NCBI GenBank assembly: GCA_051294375.1
Contig: CM119267.1
Coordinates: forward strand, 26,241,293 to 26,305,292
Origin: Paraspadella gotoi
Taxonomy: Eukaryota; Chaetognatha
Length of the DNA stretch: 64,000 bases
Direction of reading: 5' to 3'
Shown: positions 1 through 11,020 of the stretch, in pieces
Numbering within the stretch: the stretch's first letter is position 1
Layout: every line of letters starts with the position of its first letter
The notes under the pieces: generated by a model
Databases searched by the model: none
Told to the model about the DNA's origin: nothing
The model's input: only the letters and a program-made list of their open reading frames with translations
Translations under genes and position numbers: made by a program

Positions 1-21
1 TGATGGCAATATTGCTATTTT

Positions 22-195
22 TAAGTTCAAAAAAAAAATCCGACCATAAATATGAAAATATTAACCAAAATCTTCGGAAAATCCACCCCTTCTTTGGAAG
101 ATTTTCGCCATATAAGATTTTTTCCGAATCTGACTCCGGTTCAAACTCTTAGAATTCCGATCGTTAGCTCCTCTTTTACTTTTACTTTAAATAAA
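22..195. repeat. dispersed repeat, copy A
   Basis: This stretch is closely similar to 46779-46965 (shared words include CCATAAATAT, GGAAGATTTTCGCCATA and CCGATCGTTAGCTCC). The small ORF over it has no recognisable product and is not called as a gene. Probably the end of an unidentified transposon. The rest of 1-930 shows nothing else I can interpret. Confidence 0.6.
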
Positions 196-929
196 AATTT
201 ACACCAAAATGGACTAATTCACTTTAAACATGATTGTATCATATTAAAATAACAAATGAAATGTAAAGAAAAATTTTGAGAGCCCTTCAGACATATTGCT
301 ATGGATTCTGAATTCGAAGTTTATTGTAAAATGACAACATACCTTAAATGCGTTGACATTGTATTGAAGTTGAGAAATCCCTTTATTTTATATATAAAAA
401 TTGCGTCAAAATATTTTCCCGAGCGGACCAGTCCATTTGATCGAATGGTTCGATGTCAAAATGATGGTTATTTGTCAAGAGAAAAAAAATGCGAGCCCTT
501 CAGATGCAACAGGATCGGAATCGAGTGTTTTACATCTATTTTTTACCTGAATTTTTCCCAGGGGCGTTGACATTATTTGGTAGTCAGATTTTAACGAAAA
601 TCTCCATTGAAAAAGTCTTCCTCGATTTCTAAGACGACGTAGACTCCTAATATATATATATATTCTTTTCTTCTTTTTTCTTTCTGTAAAAATTAATTTT
701 CTGATATCATAACGTTTGGTTCTTCAATCTCCCCAATTCCAAAAAATGTAATTCTTTCTTCTCTAGTCAATGGAAAGTGGTCAAAAAATTCGATGTTGTC
801 AGCTCGCCTATTTTTGTTAAAAATTCGGTAAGGGCAAATCTTTTCCAAGTTTCAATTTTTTTTCATGTAAAGATGGTATAGAATTTCTTTTTTGTTTCCA
901 ACTTTAGACTAAAAATTAATTCTTGAAAT

Positions 930-1515
930 CCGACAATGACGACAACGAAACATAACGAAAAAGACGAAAAAGACAAAAACAATTGAATAGAGATGACGAA
1001 AACGACGGCGAAGACGAAAAAATGGATAACAAAACAAAAACGACGAAACGTCGACGAAAATGATAACAAAACGACAACAACAACAAAAAAGATGATGAAA
1101 GCAACAACAGATGATAACAACCGATATGAAGACGACAACGACGAAGATGACAACAATAACAACAACGACGAAAACAATGACGAAGACGACAACAATAACA
1201 ACACACGACGAAAACAATGACGAAGACGACAACAAAAACATCAAGACGACGACAACAATAACGATGACAAAAACGAAAACGCCGAAAACGACAATGAAGA
1301 AGACGACAACGACGACGAAAACAACAACAAAGACATGACGAAAACGACACAAAGACGATGACGACGACAACGACGAAGAAGACGACAAAAACGAAGGCGA
1401 AAACGACGACGAAAACGAAGGCGAAGACGAAGTAAAAGACAACAATGAGAACGGCAGCAAAAAAGAGAGAGTGAAAGAAAGAGAGAGAAAGAAAGAGAGA
1501 CTCGGAAAGAGAGAG
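930..1515. repeat. GACGAAAAC-type cryptic microsatellite, block 1
   Basis: Degenerate purine-rich simple sequence built from GAC, GAAAAC, AAC and GATGAC triplets, ending in a GA tract at about 1465-1510. Because the unit is mostly a multiple of three it stays open in several frames and makes spurious long ORFs on both strands (poly-Val/Phe/Ser on the minus strand). A second, shorter block lies at 1590-1765. Confidence 0.85.
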
Positions 1516-1796
1516 TTTCAAATTTAAGCAAGCAGCGGGGATTTAATTAAAGTACAGATTAATAAGTTAATGATTGACATTTTGATTGTGATTATGACGA
1601 CGAAAACGACAAAACAATGACAAAAAATACGGCGAATATGACGAAAAAAAGTTAGAGGAAAACGACGACGAAGAGGAAGACAAAACCGACGACGAAAAAT
1701 AAGAAGACGAAAACGACGACGAAGAAGACAGAGAAGACAAAAACGACTGCAAAGACGAACTCATAATCACTGTCAATGATTTTTTATTATAAATTT

Positions 1797-1910
1797 ATTG
1801 ACATAGTTGGTAATAACCTTTCTTTTTCGTTGGTATGTATATTAGAGGCAATTTGGTTTCCTCACCACTTGACCACTATTCTTTCTCAACTCTGTGTGGG
1901 AAACTTTGCC

Positions 1911-1955
<45 letters not shown>

Positions 1956-2100
1956 ACTCTCTCACTCTCTCTCCCTTCTTTCACACAAAAAACTGTCTAA
2001 CAATTCACAAATTATGATGAAGGCTTGCATTCAAAGCAGAAACGTTTCGAAACGTTTCTTTGAAATAAAAATTCGTAGTAAACTGAAACCAAATTGCCTA
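1797..2100 (+). repeat. Penelope-associated solo repeat with CT tract and TGATGAAG...GAAAC stem motif, copy 1
   Basis: Contains a CT tract (1911-1960) followed at 2013-2060 by a TGATGAAG-stem-loop-GAAAC motif. The same order, CT tract then motif, recurs at 20700-20960 (+) and, inverted, at 39890-40150. The same motif flanks the Penelope-like element at 26.1-32.1 kb, so these are probably solo end-repeats of that class. Ends show a short inverted repeat (GGCAATTTGGTTTC at 1849 against its complement at 2086). Confidence 0.5.
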
Positions 2101-2109
2101 TAAATTTAT

Positions 2110-2640
2110 TATAACGAAAACGACAACGAAAACGATGAAAACGACGACGAAAACGACGAAAACGACAAAGAAAACAATGACGAAGACGACGATGAAGACG
2201 ACGACGAAAACGACAACGAAAACGGTGAAGACGACGACAAAAACAACGTAAGATGACGACGAAGACAACGACGACGACGAAAATGACAACGAAAACGACA
2301 AGAAACAATGACGACGACGACGACGACGATGAAGACGACGACGAAAACGACAACGAAAACGATGAAGACGACGACAAAATCAACGTAAGATGACGACGAA
2401 GACGACGACGACGAAAATGACGACGAAAACGATGACAAAACGACGACGAAAATGACGGTGAAAACGACGACAAAAACGACGACGACGAACGGACGACGAC
2501 AAATGACGGTGAAAACGACGACGAAAATGACGGTGAAAACGACGACGATGAAAACTGACTGTAAAGCCGAAGACAAAAGCAACTCTCTCTCTCTCTCTCT
2601 CTCTCAAAACCGATGACGAAAAAGATGAAGAAACGACGGC
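2110..2640. repeat. GACGAAAAC-type cryptic microsatellite, block 2
   Basis: Continuation of the purine-rich GACGAAAACGACGAC simple repeat, with a CT tract at 2581-2605. It directly abuts the solo repeat at 1797-2100, which appears to have been inserted into one original simple-repeat block: the words before 1780 and after 2105 are the same kind. All ORFs here are artefacts of repeat composition. Confidence 0.8.
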
Positions 2641-2649
2641 GAACACTTT

Positions 2650-3579
2650 GTCATTGAATTTTTTTTATTATAAATTTATTACAACGAGTGAGATAGAAAT
2701 GAGAGAGAAAGTAAAAAAAATATAATGAAACCAATATGCATTTTCAATTTTATTATAAATTTGATTTTGAAATTCATTAGCCTCGCAGACGTATTTTGCT
2801 GGTCGTCTTCTATTTCTTTTTGGTTAAGAGTTAAATTTCATTCATTCACTATTTACTAACTTTATAATAAGATTTTAGCATCAATATCTCCATTTTATTG
2901 TTGGAATTGGTACTACAGTCAACGGAAACCGGAAAGATATCACATAGGGCATGAGAAATGTTTACCAAATGAAATGACATCCTTGTTCGAATTTTAAGAG
3001 GGATTTGACCTTTTTTTCTGTCCTTTCCTGTGCGTGTATGAAGGAGATGATATCACTATTAAAATTCCTTTATCAGAGGAGGCCCAGATGCAAGAATTCA
3101 GCTTTCTGCATTAAAAAATAAAAATTCGAAATTCATAGAAAAATGACTTCCCAAGTGAAAGTAAGAGAATGGAGGGTATCAGTATTTAGGGGAGATCAAT
3201 TAAAAAATTTTCCAATAAATATCTCATCCTTGTTCGAATTGCAACAAGGAGATGGGAATTTTTTCTCCACTTTCCCGCGCGAAGAAAAATTAATGACTAT
3301 CACCATTCGAATTCCTTTAATGATAGACCCTTAAGCTTATGATATCACTTTTATCACTGGGTCCCTTAAGATTTTTTTTTATTTTCGTTTCGTTTGAATT
3401 TAAGAGGCAGAGAAATGTAATTTTTTTATGTTTGTTTGAAAACGACAATTGTTTTGTTTACATGGAAAATACAATTAAAACTGAAACATGCCCGTATTTT
3501 CGTGTTAATAAAGCTCTAGTTGTTTTTCATTTTATGTATGTTTATTGTTTAACCCCACTCTTTCCTTCCTCGTTCCCAG
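2650..3579. other. no confident gene; degenerate duplicated segments
   Basis: AT-rich. Two diverged copies of a roughly 150 bp segment (about 2935-3085 and 3170-3330) share CATCCTTGTTCGAATT and related words in the same order. A 63-codon ORF at 3143-3334 overlaps the second copy and is not convincing. Upstream exons of the coiled-coil gene may lie here but I cannot identify them. Confidence 0.4.
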
Positions 3580-6500
3580 AGCTCGATCGCCGATATTTCC
3601 TGACCGAAAAACTTCTGTGGGAATTCGCTCGTTTCGACTTTTCCCGCGATGGAGTCATTTTTGTAGCGGAGGCGGAAAAGATCACCAGCCTCGTTTTGAG
3701 AGGAAAAGGAAGAGGATTCACGAAAAAAGCATGGCGCCGATTCGTTGAAAAGAGAGAATTCCCTCAAAGCAAAGTCGCTTTCGAAGAAATTCAGGTTTTT
3801 CTCTCTCACGTTCATCTCGATGAAAAGATGGAGGAGGAAGAGGAGGAAGAAGGGGATGAAAACGAGGACGATGTCGATCTCAGAAAAATTATGACTTGTA
3901 TCGATGAAAAGTTATTTGTCATGGAAGAAATGGAGAGACAGAGGAAAAGTCGGGAGAACAAAGAAAAAAGAAAAATAAAAGAGGAGAGAGAAGAAATGAG
4001 AAAAGAGGAAGAGAAGAAAGCGAAAGAGAAAGTAGACAGGCTCGCAAAGGAGAAAAAAAATAGACAATCAAAAGAGGAGGAAGAGAAGAGTGCAAAGGAT
4101 GAAAAAGAAAAAAGAGAAAAGGATGAGGAAGAAAGAAAAGCAAAAGAGGAGGAAGAAGCAAAAGCTAAAAAGGAAGAAGAAAGAAAAACAAAAGAGGAAG
4201 AAAAAAGAATTGCAAAGAAGGAAGAAAAAAGAATTGCAAAGGAGGAAGTAGAAAAAAGAGCAAAAATGGAGCAGGAAGGAAGAGTAAATGAGGAAGAAGA
4301 AAGAAAAGTAAATGAGGAAGAAGAAAGAAAAGTAAATGAGGAAGAAGAAAGAAAAGTAAATGAGGAAGAAGAAAGAAAATCAAAGGAGGAGCGAGAAAGA
4401 AAAACAAAGGAGGAGCGAGAAAGAAAAGCAAAGGAGGAGCGAGAAAGAAAAGCAAAGGAGGAGCGTGAAAGAAAAGCAAAGGAGGAGCGAGAAAGAAAAG
4501 CAAAGGAGGAGGAAGAAAAAATAGTAAAGGAGGAAGAAACAAAAGTAAAAGAAGAAGAAAGAAACGCAAAGGATGAGCAAGAGTGGAGAACAGCTAAAAA
4601 TCGGAATAAAATTATGAAGGAGACAATTCGGGTTGATGAAATGAAAATCCGTCAGCGTCTAAAAACCTCCATCGTCAAAAAAGATAAAAAGGATTTGGAA
4701 ATCTCTTTAAATGATTTTAAAAAAGCGAGACTCACCGATTCGGACGGGGATCTTGCCAAGGCAGAGCGACTGCTTAAAGCTCTCGTCGTCAAAGCCGAGC
4801 TGGTTCGCGCCGTCGACGAACGACTCCTTGCCGAACTGGAACGGCTCTTGAAGCTCATCGCCAGGGAGAAGCTTCGTGGGAGTGATGTCGACGAGCCGAT
4901 CGGTGAGGAACTCGTCGCGCGCGCGCAAGATTTAGTAGAGCGGCTGCGGAGGCTTAAGGACGCGCAAAAGAACGTTCTAGATCTAAAGCAATCCACCATC
5001 TCAGAAATCCGAAGATATTCTAACCCACCTCCCCTCGTCCACCAAATCATGACCGCTACTATCATGCTGGTTGGCTACCGAGAGAACGAACTTAAGAACT
5101 GGCAAAATGTTCAGGTCGGTATGAAGTAATTTACCATGATGGAAAAAAAAATTGTCGCGGTTTGGAAAAGTCAGTTAATTTCATTGTAAAATATATTTTT
5201 TAGATAATAAATTAGTTTTAATATATAATATGACCTTAGGACTGAATAAAATGATTATTTTTTAAAAGCATAAAATTATTTAATGCATTCAAATACAGAA
5301 GGCTTATTATTATAAAATGTGGTACCCCTTTTTTGTGACCAGAATCTGTTCCCACCAAACTACCGGATCGAATTTCTTGAAATTTTACATTTAGAGTTCT
5401 AATGACAATATAAATGGAACTATCGAGGCGAATTTTAATATTCAACCCCTGACAAAAGATACAGGGCCTTGGGGCTAGACCCCTAGGGGGCCAAAAAAGG
5501 CTAAAATTTTTTTTGTCATTTTTTATAATTTTTTAGTAGAATCAGGTTTATCAATGTTTTAAACATATAAAAATATTTTTTAAAACTAAAATTCTATCAT
5601 GTAGTTCTTCCCCACCAACAAGTGAGCATCTGCTCTGCAAACGCGACATCTCCCGAGAGAAAAACGAAGAGGAAACCTCCTCTTCCCCGCCCTCTCCTCC
5701 CCCTCCCGTACGCTACCTCAGTACGCCGTCACGAGACAGAATCACTTCTTCTGTTCGCGCTTTTGCGCTCACAGTCTCCCGGCTTTTTTCAAAAGCCATG
5801 CCCTCTTCTCCAAATTAGCAACGCTCTCTCTAGCGTTCGTCGCGAATTTCGCCGCTCGTCTCGTTCCGAGTTGGAGAGTCTTCAGCGGTGAGTTCTTCTC
5901 TTTTCGTTTTTGTTTTTTCGCCTTTGGCGTACATTCGGCGTACAGAGGGGTTTTCCTCCTGTGCCCCACCTAACTCGACTTTGTTTGTTTTTTGTCGGGC
6001 CTTCACCTGGTCTTGTTACAGGCTCACTTGTTGGTGGGGAAGAACTACATGATAGAATTTATGGTTCCAAATGGAACCGGGATTCTTCATGGTTCTTCCC
6101 CACCAACAACTACCCACCGTCCACCCCTGGCACCACCGGTGGTGGAGGGCGGCTCAGGCTTGCTTGTTCTTGTTTGGTGGGGTTTTGTTAGGGTTGAGAC
6201 TGTCACTTTTTCAATGATTTCTCTTTTTTCCATGTACGTTTTCTTCATGGTTCTTGGACGCCTCTGTTCGCCATTCGCCGTTCTTCGTCGGTCTTTGTTT
6301 GTACGCCAGTCTTCGCGTTCTTTGGCGGCCTCTTTGGCGGCGGATCGGCCTTCACGCTCCGAGAGGGTGACTGTGTCACGCCTTCCTCGTCGAGCCCCAC
6401 CTGCGCGAGTCGACGACGACGCCTCGGTTTCCGGATTAGAGGAGGGTTCCTCCTCTGAAGAGTCTGTTGAGGGGTTTGACAACTTCCTGTCTCGTCGTGC

Positions 6501-9500
6501 TTCTGTACAGCCTTCGGAGTGGGTCTTACAGCAGTGGAGGGACTTGCACAGAGTTGGCCAGGACGACGTTCTTTTACCGTCGTGGGACGTGTTTTCCGCC
6601 ATTAGCGTTTCAGGCGCTGGTCGGATGTCTCTTTGCCGGCGGATTTTCGTCCTCCTGCTTAAGAGAGTTGCCTTGCCGCTCAGTTCGACGCCGTTCGGAA
6701 GGACTCCAAGACGACGCGCGCTTTCAAGGCTTTTGAGCGCATCATGAGAGACGCTGGAGCGTCCCCTCATGCTGTCCTTTCTGTCGCTGACGCTCTCTGC
6801 CTCATGGTCGAGGCCCTTCGCTCGGAGGGGCTCGGTGCAGTGGATGCAGGCCACCTTGACGATCTTGCCAAGCCCCTTGGAGACGTCTCGTTGGGTTTGG
6901 CGGCGATTTTTGTTTTGGCCCTCTCCGAGTCTCGGCGCTTAGTTGTCGACGCTGCCCCTTCGGATCTCAAGACAGTTCTGTTCAGTTCTCCGCCCTCCAC
7001 GGCATTCTTTTTTGGAGACCGCTCCACAGACGTCACTCAAGCGTTCTATTTTTCGCTTCTCCGCTCCGGGGCACCACTGTTCTGCTAGCCGCAAGCGTGG
7101 GCGTGGCAGTCCGCGTAGTCCCGCTCGCCGTCCCTACCAGCCTCGCAAGTCTTCGCCGCCTCCCAAGCGTAGAGGCGGGGCTCCAGGGACGTCAAAGGAC
7201 GCCGACTGATTGCCCGACAGCTCTTTCGGCCATTGCCTCGTCCGGCCGTCAGTTTCTCCAGACCTGGTTTTCGTCCATGGACTGGTTTTTTGCGGTTTCT
7301 CATCCCCCCCTTCTACGACGTCCGGTCAAGTGGGCGTGGCGCTTCACCGGAAGTCTTCGCGGGATTCCCCCCTCTTGGTTTGCTTGGTTACGAGTGATTC
7401 TGTCTCTTGACGGCGTACCGAGGTAGCGTACGGGAGGGGAAAGAGAAGGCGGGGAAGAGGAGGTTTCCTCTTCGTTTTTCTCTCGGGAGATGTCGCGTTT
7501 GCAGAGCAGATGCTCACTTGTTGGTGGGGAAGAACCATGAAGAATCCCGGTTCTATTTGGAACCATAAATTAATAAATTTTTTGCTAATTAATCGGTATT
7601 TGAAGATGCATGGTTCATCTTTTTTCTCCAAATTTTCCAGAATTATTCCAAATCTGACTTGAACGGCTGATGTTCATGAAGCTGAAACTTATGGTAAACT
7701 AATATTTTTGTGGAAGAGTAAACGTCTGGGCAACTGTTCAAAACCAAAAAAAAAAAATTTTTTTTTAAATTTTTACCATTTTTTGCCCCCATGAGTGACC
7801 CCTACCGGGCCCCATATCTTGGCTCAGGGGTCAAATATTTAAATTTGCCTCCATATTTCTATTTGTATTCACATAGGGATCGTTCATACCAAATTTCATT
7901 AAAATCTATTCAATAGTTTTCTCGGAACGTGTTCTGGTCACAAAAAAAGGGTACCACATTTTATAATATGAAGCCTTCTGTACTTCCAAAAGAGGTTCTC
8001 TCTGTTTTCACTTTTTGATCAAAAAGACTACTCATTCGCCTCCCAACCCAAAGGTCCGGGGTTCTAGCCCGGTGGCCGCCTAGCAGTTAAGAGGGACGGG
8101 GCGCTTAACCCGCCTGTAACACGGTGTTACAGCCTGATCCGAAGCTCAGAGACTGCTTATATTGAACGGTTCTGTCACTAACACAATAATAATTACTGTC
8201 TTTTCATGATATTTTGCTTAAAAGAGAAACGTTTAGCGTGTCAAAAAAATAGGAAAAAAAGAGTAAAACGTTCTGACAAATTTAAAAATTTATGGAGGAA
8301 ATATAAAAATAAAAATATAAAAATAATATTCTGGAGCATCTACAGCATTTATATATTTTTAATACCATTATTTTTTTGATGTATGAATTAAGATTCATCC
8401 CCGAATCTATTCTAATGGAAATGGTACAATAATGAGACAGAGAAAAGGCAGAGATTTTTAATAATAATGGTTTAACTCAAAAAGTAATAAAAAAGAACTG
8501 GAAATTAGTATCAATAAAAAGTATAGATATGAAAAAGATAAAAAAAAGAATCATTTTTTTGAAAAACTCATTTTATTTTGTATGGAACTCTTGTATTTTT
8601 TGTTATACATAAATGAGATACACATTTATGTAAGCAGACAGGGATTTCGATATGAAATCAAGGTGGAATTTATTTGTAGAATAACAATCAAGAAGACGGT
8701 GTCAATTTTGAACAGATTGCTCCGATACAAAATCTACAGCTATTTATACAGTACAAGTGGATCAGAGACATGGGTAAAATTTACAGCCCATTCGCTTATT
8801 GGCCGATGCCATTTGGCTCTCAACCAATCAGAGCTTGATTCTATTTTTAGTGATTTCTCCCCGAGTCTTTGATCTGGTTCCATTCGATTCCACCTTTTGA
8901 GTTTCTGTTTTTCCTGTAATAGTTTTTGGATATCTAAATTTTATTTTTCGATTTTTAAATTAAAATGTTAAAAAATAGCTGGAAAGTAACCACAACAATT
9001 TTTTTTCCATCATGTTATTACAAAAATTATATATTGTATTAAATTGGTACAAACATTCATTTAATAAATAAGCTATCTGGTGGTTATCGTAAATTTATAG
9101 TAATTTTATAGAAAATCTTTATTTGTGGTTGTCTTTTTACTTTTTCCATATTAGTACCTTTTTAAGTCACTTTTTAGTCGGCTCATTTTAACGCATTTCC
9201 TAACTTTATAATCCACTTTGTTGGTCTTTCGGTCCCACACTAAAATTTTGTCTTTAAATCATTTTGATCATCTCAAACATCGAATTATAAAAAAACATAA
9301 AATAATATGCCTGTCTCTCAGTCTATTCTACCATCCATGCTTGAATGTGGGTATAAAAAGTTTAACCACCACAATAATCAAAACAGCAACCGCCATAACC
9401 TTAAAAATTAAAACCACAACCGTAATAACGACAATAACTTTTAAAATTTTAACAATAAAAACGGATACAATACTAATAACAACTATAATCATTAAAATAT

Positions 9501-10533
9501 CTATAATAACAACGATATCATCGCATCAATGAATGATTATTATCACATCAGTGAATGACTATTATCGCATCAATGAATGAGTATCATCACATAAGTGAAT
9601 GAGTATCATCACATCAGTGGATGAATATCATCACATCAGTGATGGAATATCATCACATCAGTAAATGAGTATTATCAAATCAGTGAATAAGTATCATCAT
9701 ATCAGTGAATGAGTATCATAACATCAGTGAATGAGTATCATCACATCAGTGAATGAGTATCATCACATCAGTGAATGAGTATCATCACATCAGTGAATGA
9801 GTATCATCACATCAGTGAATGAGTATCATCACATAAGTGGATGAATATCATCACATAAGTGGATGAATATCATCACATAAGTGGATGAATATCATCACAT
9901 AAGTGGATGAATATCATTACATCAGTGGTTGAATATCTTCACATCAGTAAATGAGTATCATCATATCAGTGAATGAGTATCATCACAACAGTGAATGAGT
10001 ATCATCACAACAGTGAATGAGTATCATCACATCAGTGAATGAGTATCATCACATCGCATCAATAATTTGTTTTCTTCGCATCAATAATTCATTATTGCAA
10101 CAATTATTATTACCTCAATCATTTGTGTTTTTTTACAGATTTTTTAATTAATTTTCTTTGATAGTAAAGTCTGGCGAGATCACTATACTTTTAAGATTTT
10201 TAGTCGGATCTGCTTATAAGCAGATCCCGACTCTATAATTCACTTTGTTGGTCCGTTGGTCCGCCCCCTCAATCTTGTCGGGCATTTACATATATCATGT
10301 CAGAACATCGAATTAAGATTTTTTTTTATCAGGCTATTCTCGGGAAGGCAGGAAAGGAGAGCATCAAGCGGCGTATCACTTCTTGCGCCCCGCAGTTCGT
10401 GAGTCGGGAGGCGGCGTCTCGTTCTAAGGAAATCCTCGCCGGAGTCGATCTTGTCGAAGTCAAGGACGTTTCTCTCGGCGCCGGAACATTTTTCGTTTGG
10501 GCCAACGACATGATTGATTCTTCTTTGGGTTAA
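3580..10533 (+). CDS. coiled-coil protein with dynein-stalk-like C-terminal domain (5' exons not found)
   Basis: Two exons are clear. Exon A (3580-5114) follows a CCCAG acceptor after a pyrimidine tract and ends at CAG|GTCGGT in phase 0. Exon B (10333-10533) follows TTTTATCAG and ends in TAA. The N-terminal part has mixed composition (WEFARFDF, GFTKKAWRRF). About 240 residues of E/K/R-rich helix follow, with an 8-residue repeat (KAKEERER), likely a long coiled coil or single alpha helix. The last ~150 residues across the splice (RYSNPPPLVHQIM, then WQNVQ|AILGKAGKES, then ending FFVWANDMID) resemble the microtubule-binding stalk of dynein heavy chains: stalk-like SPPP and F..W...M signatures, but no AAA+ module. 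Inference: a cytoskeleton-associated protein of unknown role. Splicing joins the two exons in frame. The start and any upstream exons are missing, so the N-terminus is unknown. Confidence 0.75.
4285..4520 (+). repeat. in-frame coding minisatellite in the coiled coil
   Basis: Tandem 24-nt units encode eight residues each: first VNEEEERK about four times, then KAKEERER about five times. Neighbouring units are nearly identical at DNA level, which indicates recent expansion and probable length polymorphism of the helix. Confidence 0.8.
5592..7569 (+). mobile_element. DIRS-like element remnant with inverted terminal repeats and internal complementary region
   Basis: Nested in the TA-flanked element. 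Left and right arms (about 5605-5745 and 7405-7545) are near-identical inverted repeats (TTCCCCACCAACAAGTGAGC...). At 6022-6110 lies a segment that reads as the reverse complement of the element's two outer ends fused head-to-tail: GAACTACATGATAG (complement of the start) followed directly by AATTTATGGTTCC (complement of the end). Such an internal complementary region, formed from a circle junction, is a hallmark of DIRS retrotransposons. The interior is GC-richer than its surroundings and holds a broken gag-like frame. RT, methyltransferase and tyrosine recombinase are absent. In DIRS-1 the complementary region sits next to the right terminal repeat; here it lies upstream of the gag-like ORF, which is atypical. 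Confidence 0.65.
6230..7430 (+). pseudogene. degenerate gag-like ORF of the DIRS-like element
   Basis: Open segments on + follow one another with frame changes near 6690 and 7070. An acidic serine-rich stretch (SGLEEGSSSEES, about 6430) comes first. A helical segment follows (FERIMRDAGASPHAVLSVAD, 6733-6790). After LFSSPPSTAFFFG comes a basic tail (RKRGRGSPRSPARRPYQPRK, about 7090-7150) ending at 7209. The order of helical domain, FG-type motif and Arg/Pro-rich tail resembles ORF1 of DIRS-type elements. A short following stretch to 7430 (SLRGIPPSW...) may be the very start of the RT ORF, truncated by the right terminal repeat. The minus-strand ORF over the same DNA is a shadow. Confidence 0.45.
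8027..8206 (+). mobile_element. tRNA-derived SINE (CCTCCCAACCC family), copy 1
   Basis: CATTCGCCTCCCAACCC..GGGGTTCTAGCCCGG looks like the 3' half of a tRNA with a B-box-like GGTTCTAGCCC. It is followed by a conserved SINE body ending in CTAACACAATAATAATTACTG. Other copies are 49079-49263 (+) and 49559-49743 (-). Confidence 0.65.
9175..10320. mobile_element. minisatellite-bearing dispersed element, copy A
   Basis: The 22-bp minisatellite (next entry) plus its 3' flank, TTTTTTAATTAATTTTCTTTGATAGTAA, recurs around 48245-49850. A further end segment (AGTCGGATCTGCTTATAAGCAGATCCCGACTC, a short palindrome, at 10201-10232) recurs at 36704-36735 and in weaker form at 9176. The acceptor and exon B of the coiled-coil gene begin immediately after this repeat, at 10333. 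A central tandem array between conserved flanks is typical of non-autonomous Helitron-like or pearl elements, but I cannot prove the class. Confidence 0.45.
9528..10058. repeat. 22-bp minisatellite (GAATGAGTATCATCACATCAGT)n
   Basis: About 24 tandem 22-bp units with point variants (GTATCATC, CTATTATC, AATATCATC) and no non-repeated spacers. It belongs to the same family as the array at 48245-48600, whose unit differs mainly in G for A at CATCGCATC. Confidence 0.9.
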
Positions 10534-11020
10534 CAAATAAACCAAACTTAATTGGCCACAATATATCGTAGTCCGTCCGAATTTTAACTACTATTTTTGC
10601 CATTTTTAATTACTGACTTTACTAAGAGATAACAAATTTTTGTATTCAACAACGACAATTTTTAATTTTTTTTTTTTTTAAATAATGACTTTTATCTACT
10701 TTCTAATGGTTAAAATTTATTGTTGATCTCAATTTAGTATAAGCCATTCTATGAGTTGCATTTTTTACTCGTCTTTTTTAAATTTGTTTTCGTTCTTTGA
10801 ATTACTCGCGATATCAGGTTATGAGGAATTAAAAAGTTAAGTATTGGTAATGTGTCGAGAAATTCGTAGTTGTGCCGACTATTCGATCATTTCCATTTGA
10901 TCGTCGGCGCCTCGGATTGAAATCTTAAATCATCATCATTCGATCGTTGATTCTGGTTTCGGTCGGCGTCTAGTTTTGATTTGATCTTCGTCTCCGGATT
11001 TGAACTCTACTCGGTCGCCG
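10534..11020. promoter_or_regulatory. short intergenic gap, probable FZR1 promoter and 5' UTR
   Basis: Only 487 bp separate the stop of the coiled-coil gene from the FZR1 start codon, both on +. The first 300 bp are AT-rich. The last 130 bp become GC-richer, with repeated CGATC/GGTCGGCG words (10870-10975) and no obvious TATA box, as expected for a housekeeping-type start region. No start site can be fixed by eye. Confidence 0.35.

Larger units (their letters stand above)
5296..7980. mobile_element. TA-flanked TIR element (CAGAAGGCTT family), copy 1, carrying a nested insertion
   Basis: Terminal inverted repeats of about 50 bp begin CAGAAGGCTT and include GTGGTACCCCTTTTTTGTGACC; the target TA is duplicated at 5294-5295 and 7981-7982. 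Copies lie at 21494-22202 (709 bp, near-uninterrupted) and 49942-51345. Comparison with the 709 bp copy shows that this one is enlarged by an insertion between ACTAAAATT (about 5591) and AATAAATTTT (about 7570). TA duplication suggests the Tc1/mariner superfamily; no transposase is present, so it is non-autonomous. Confidence 0.85.

Noticed and set aside
863-2646. Long minus-strand ORFs rich in Val, Phe, Ser and plus-strand Thr/Lys ORFs
   Set aside because: They are translations of the GACGAAAAC-type simple repeat, open in many frames at once, with no complexity beyond the repeat.
3919-4580. Minus-strand Leu/Phe-rich ORFs resembling membrane proteins
   Set aside because: Antisense shadows of the Glu/Lys-rich coiled-coil exon; the plus strand has splice-consistent coding and family similarity.
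6087-6854. 255-codon minus-strand ORF
   Set aside because: The plus strand has the gag-like order of motifs; the minus ORF is Ser/Arg/Thr-rich with no family resemblance and covers the complementary region.
8041-8160. Functional tRNA gene
   Set aside because: Only a B-box-like half and no complete cloverleaf; repeated with a common non-tRNA body, so a SINE.
9528-10058. Possible CRISPR-like repeat array
   Set aside because: Units are head-to-tail without spacers and the DNA is eukaryotic; it is a minisatellite. The same reasoning applies to 57285-57652 and 56856-57020.
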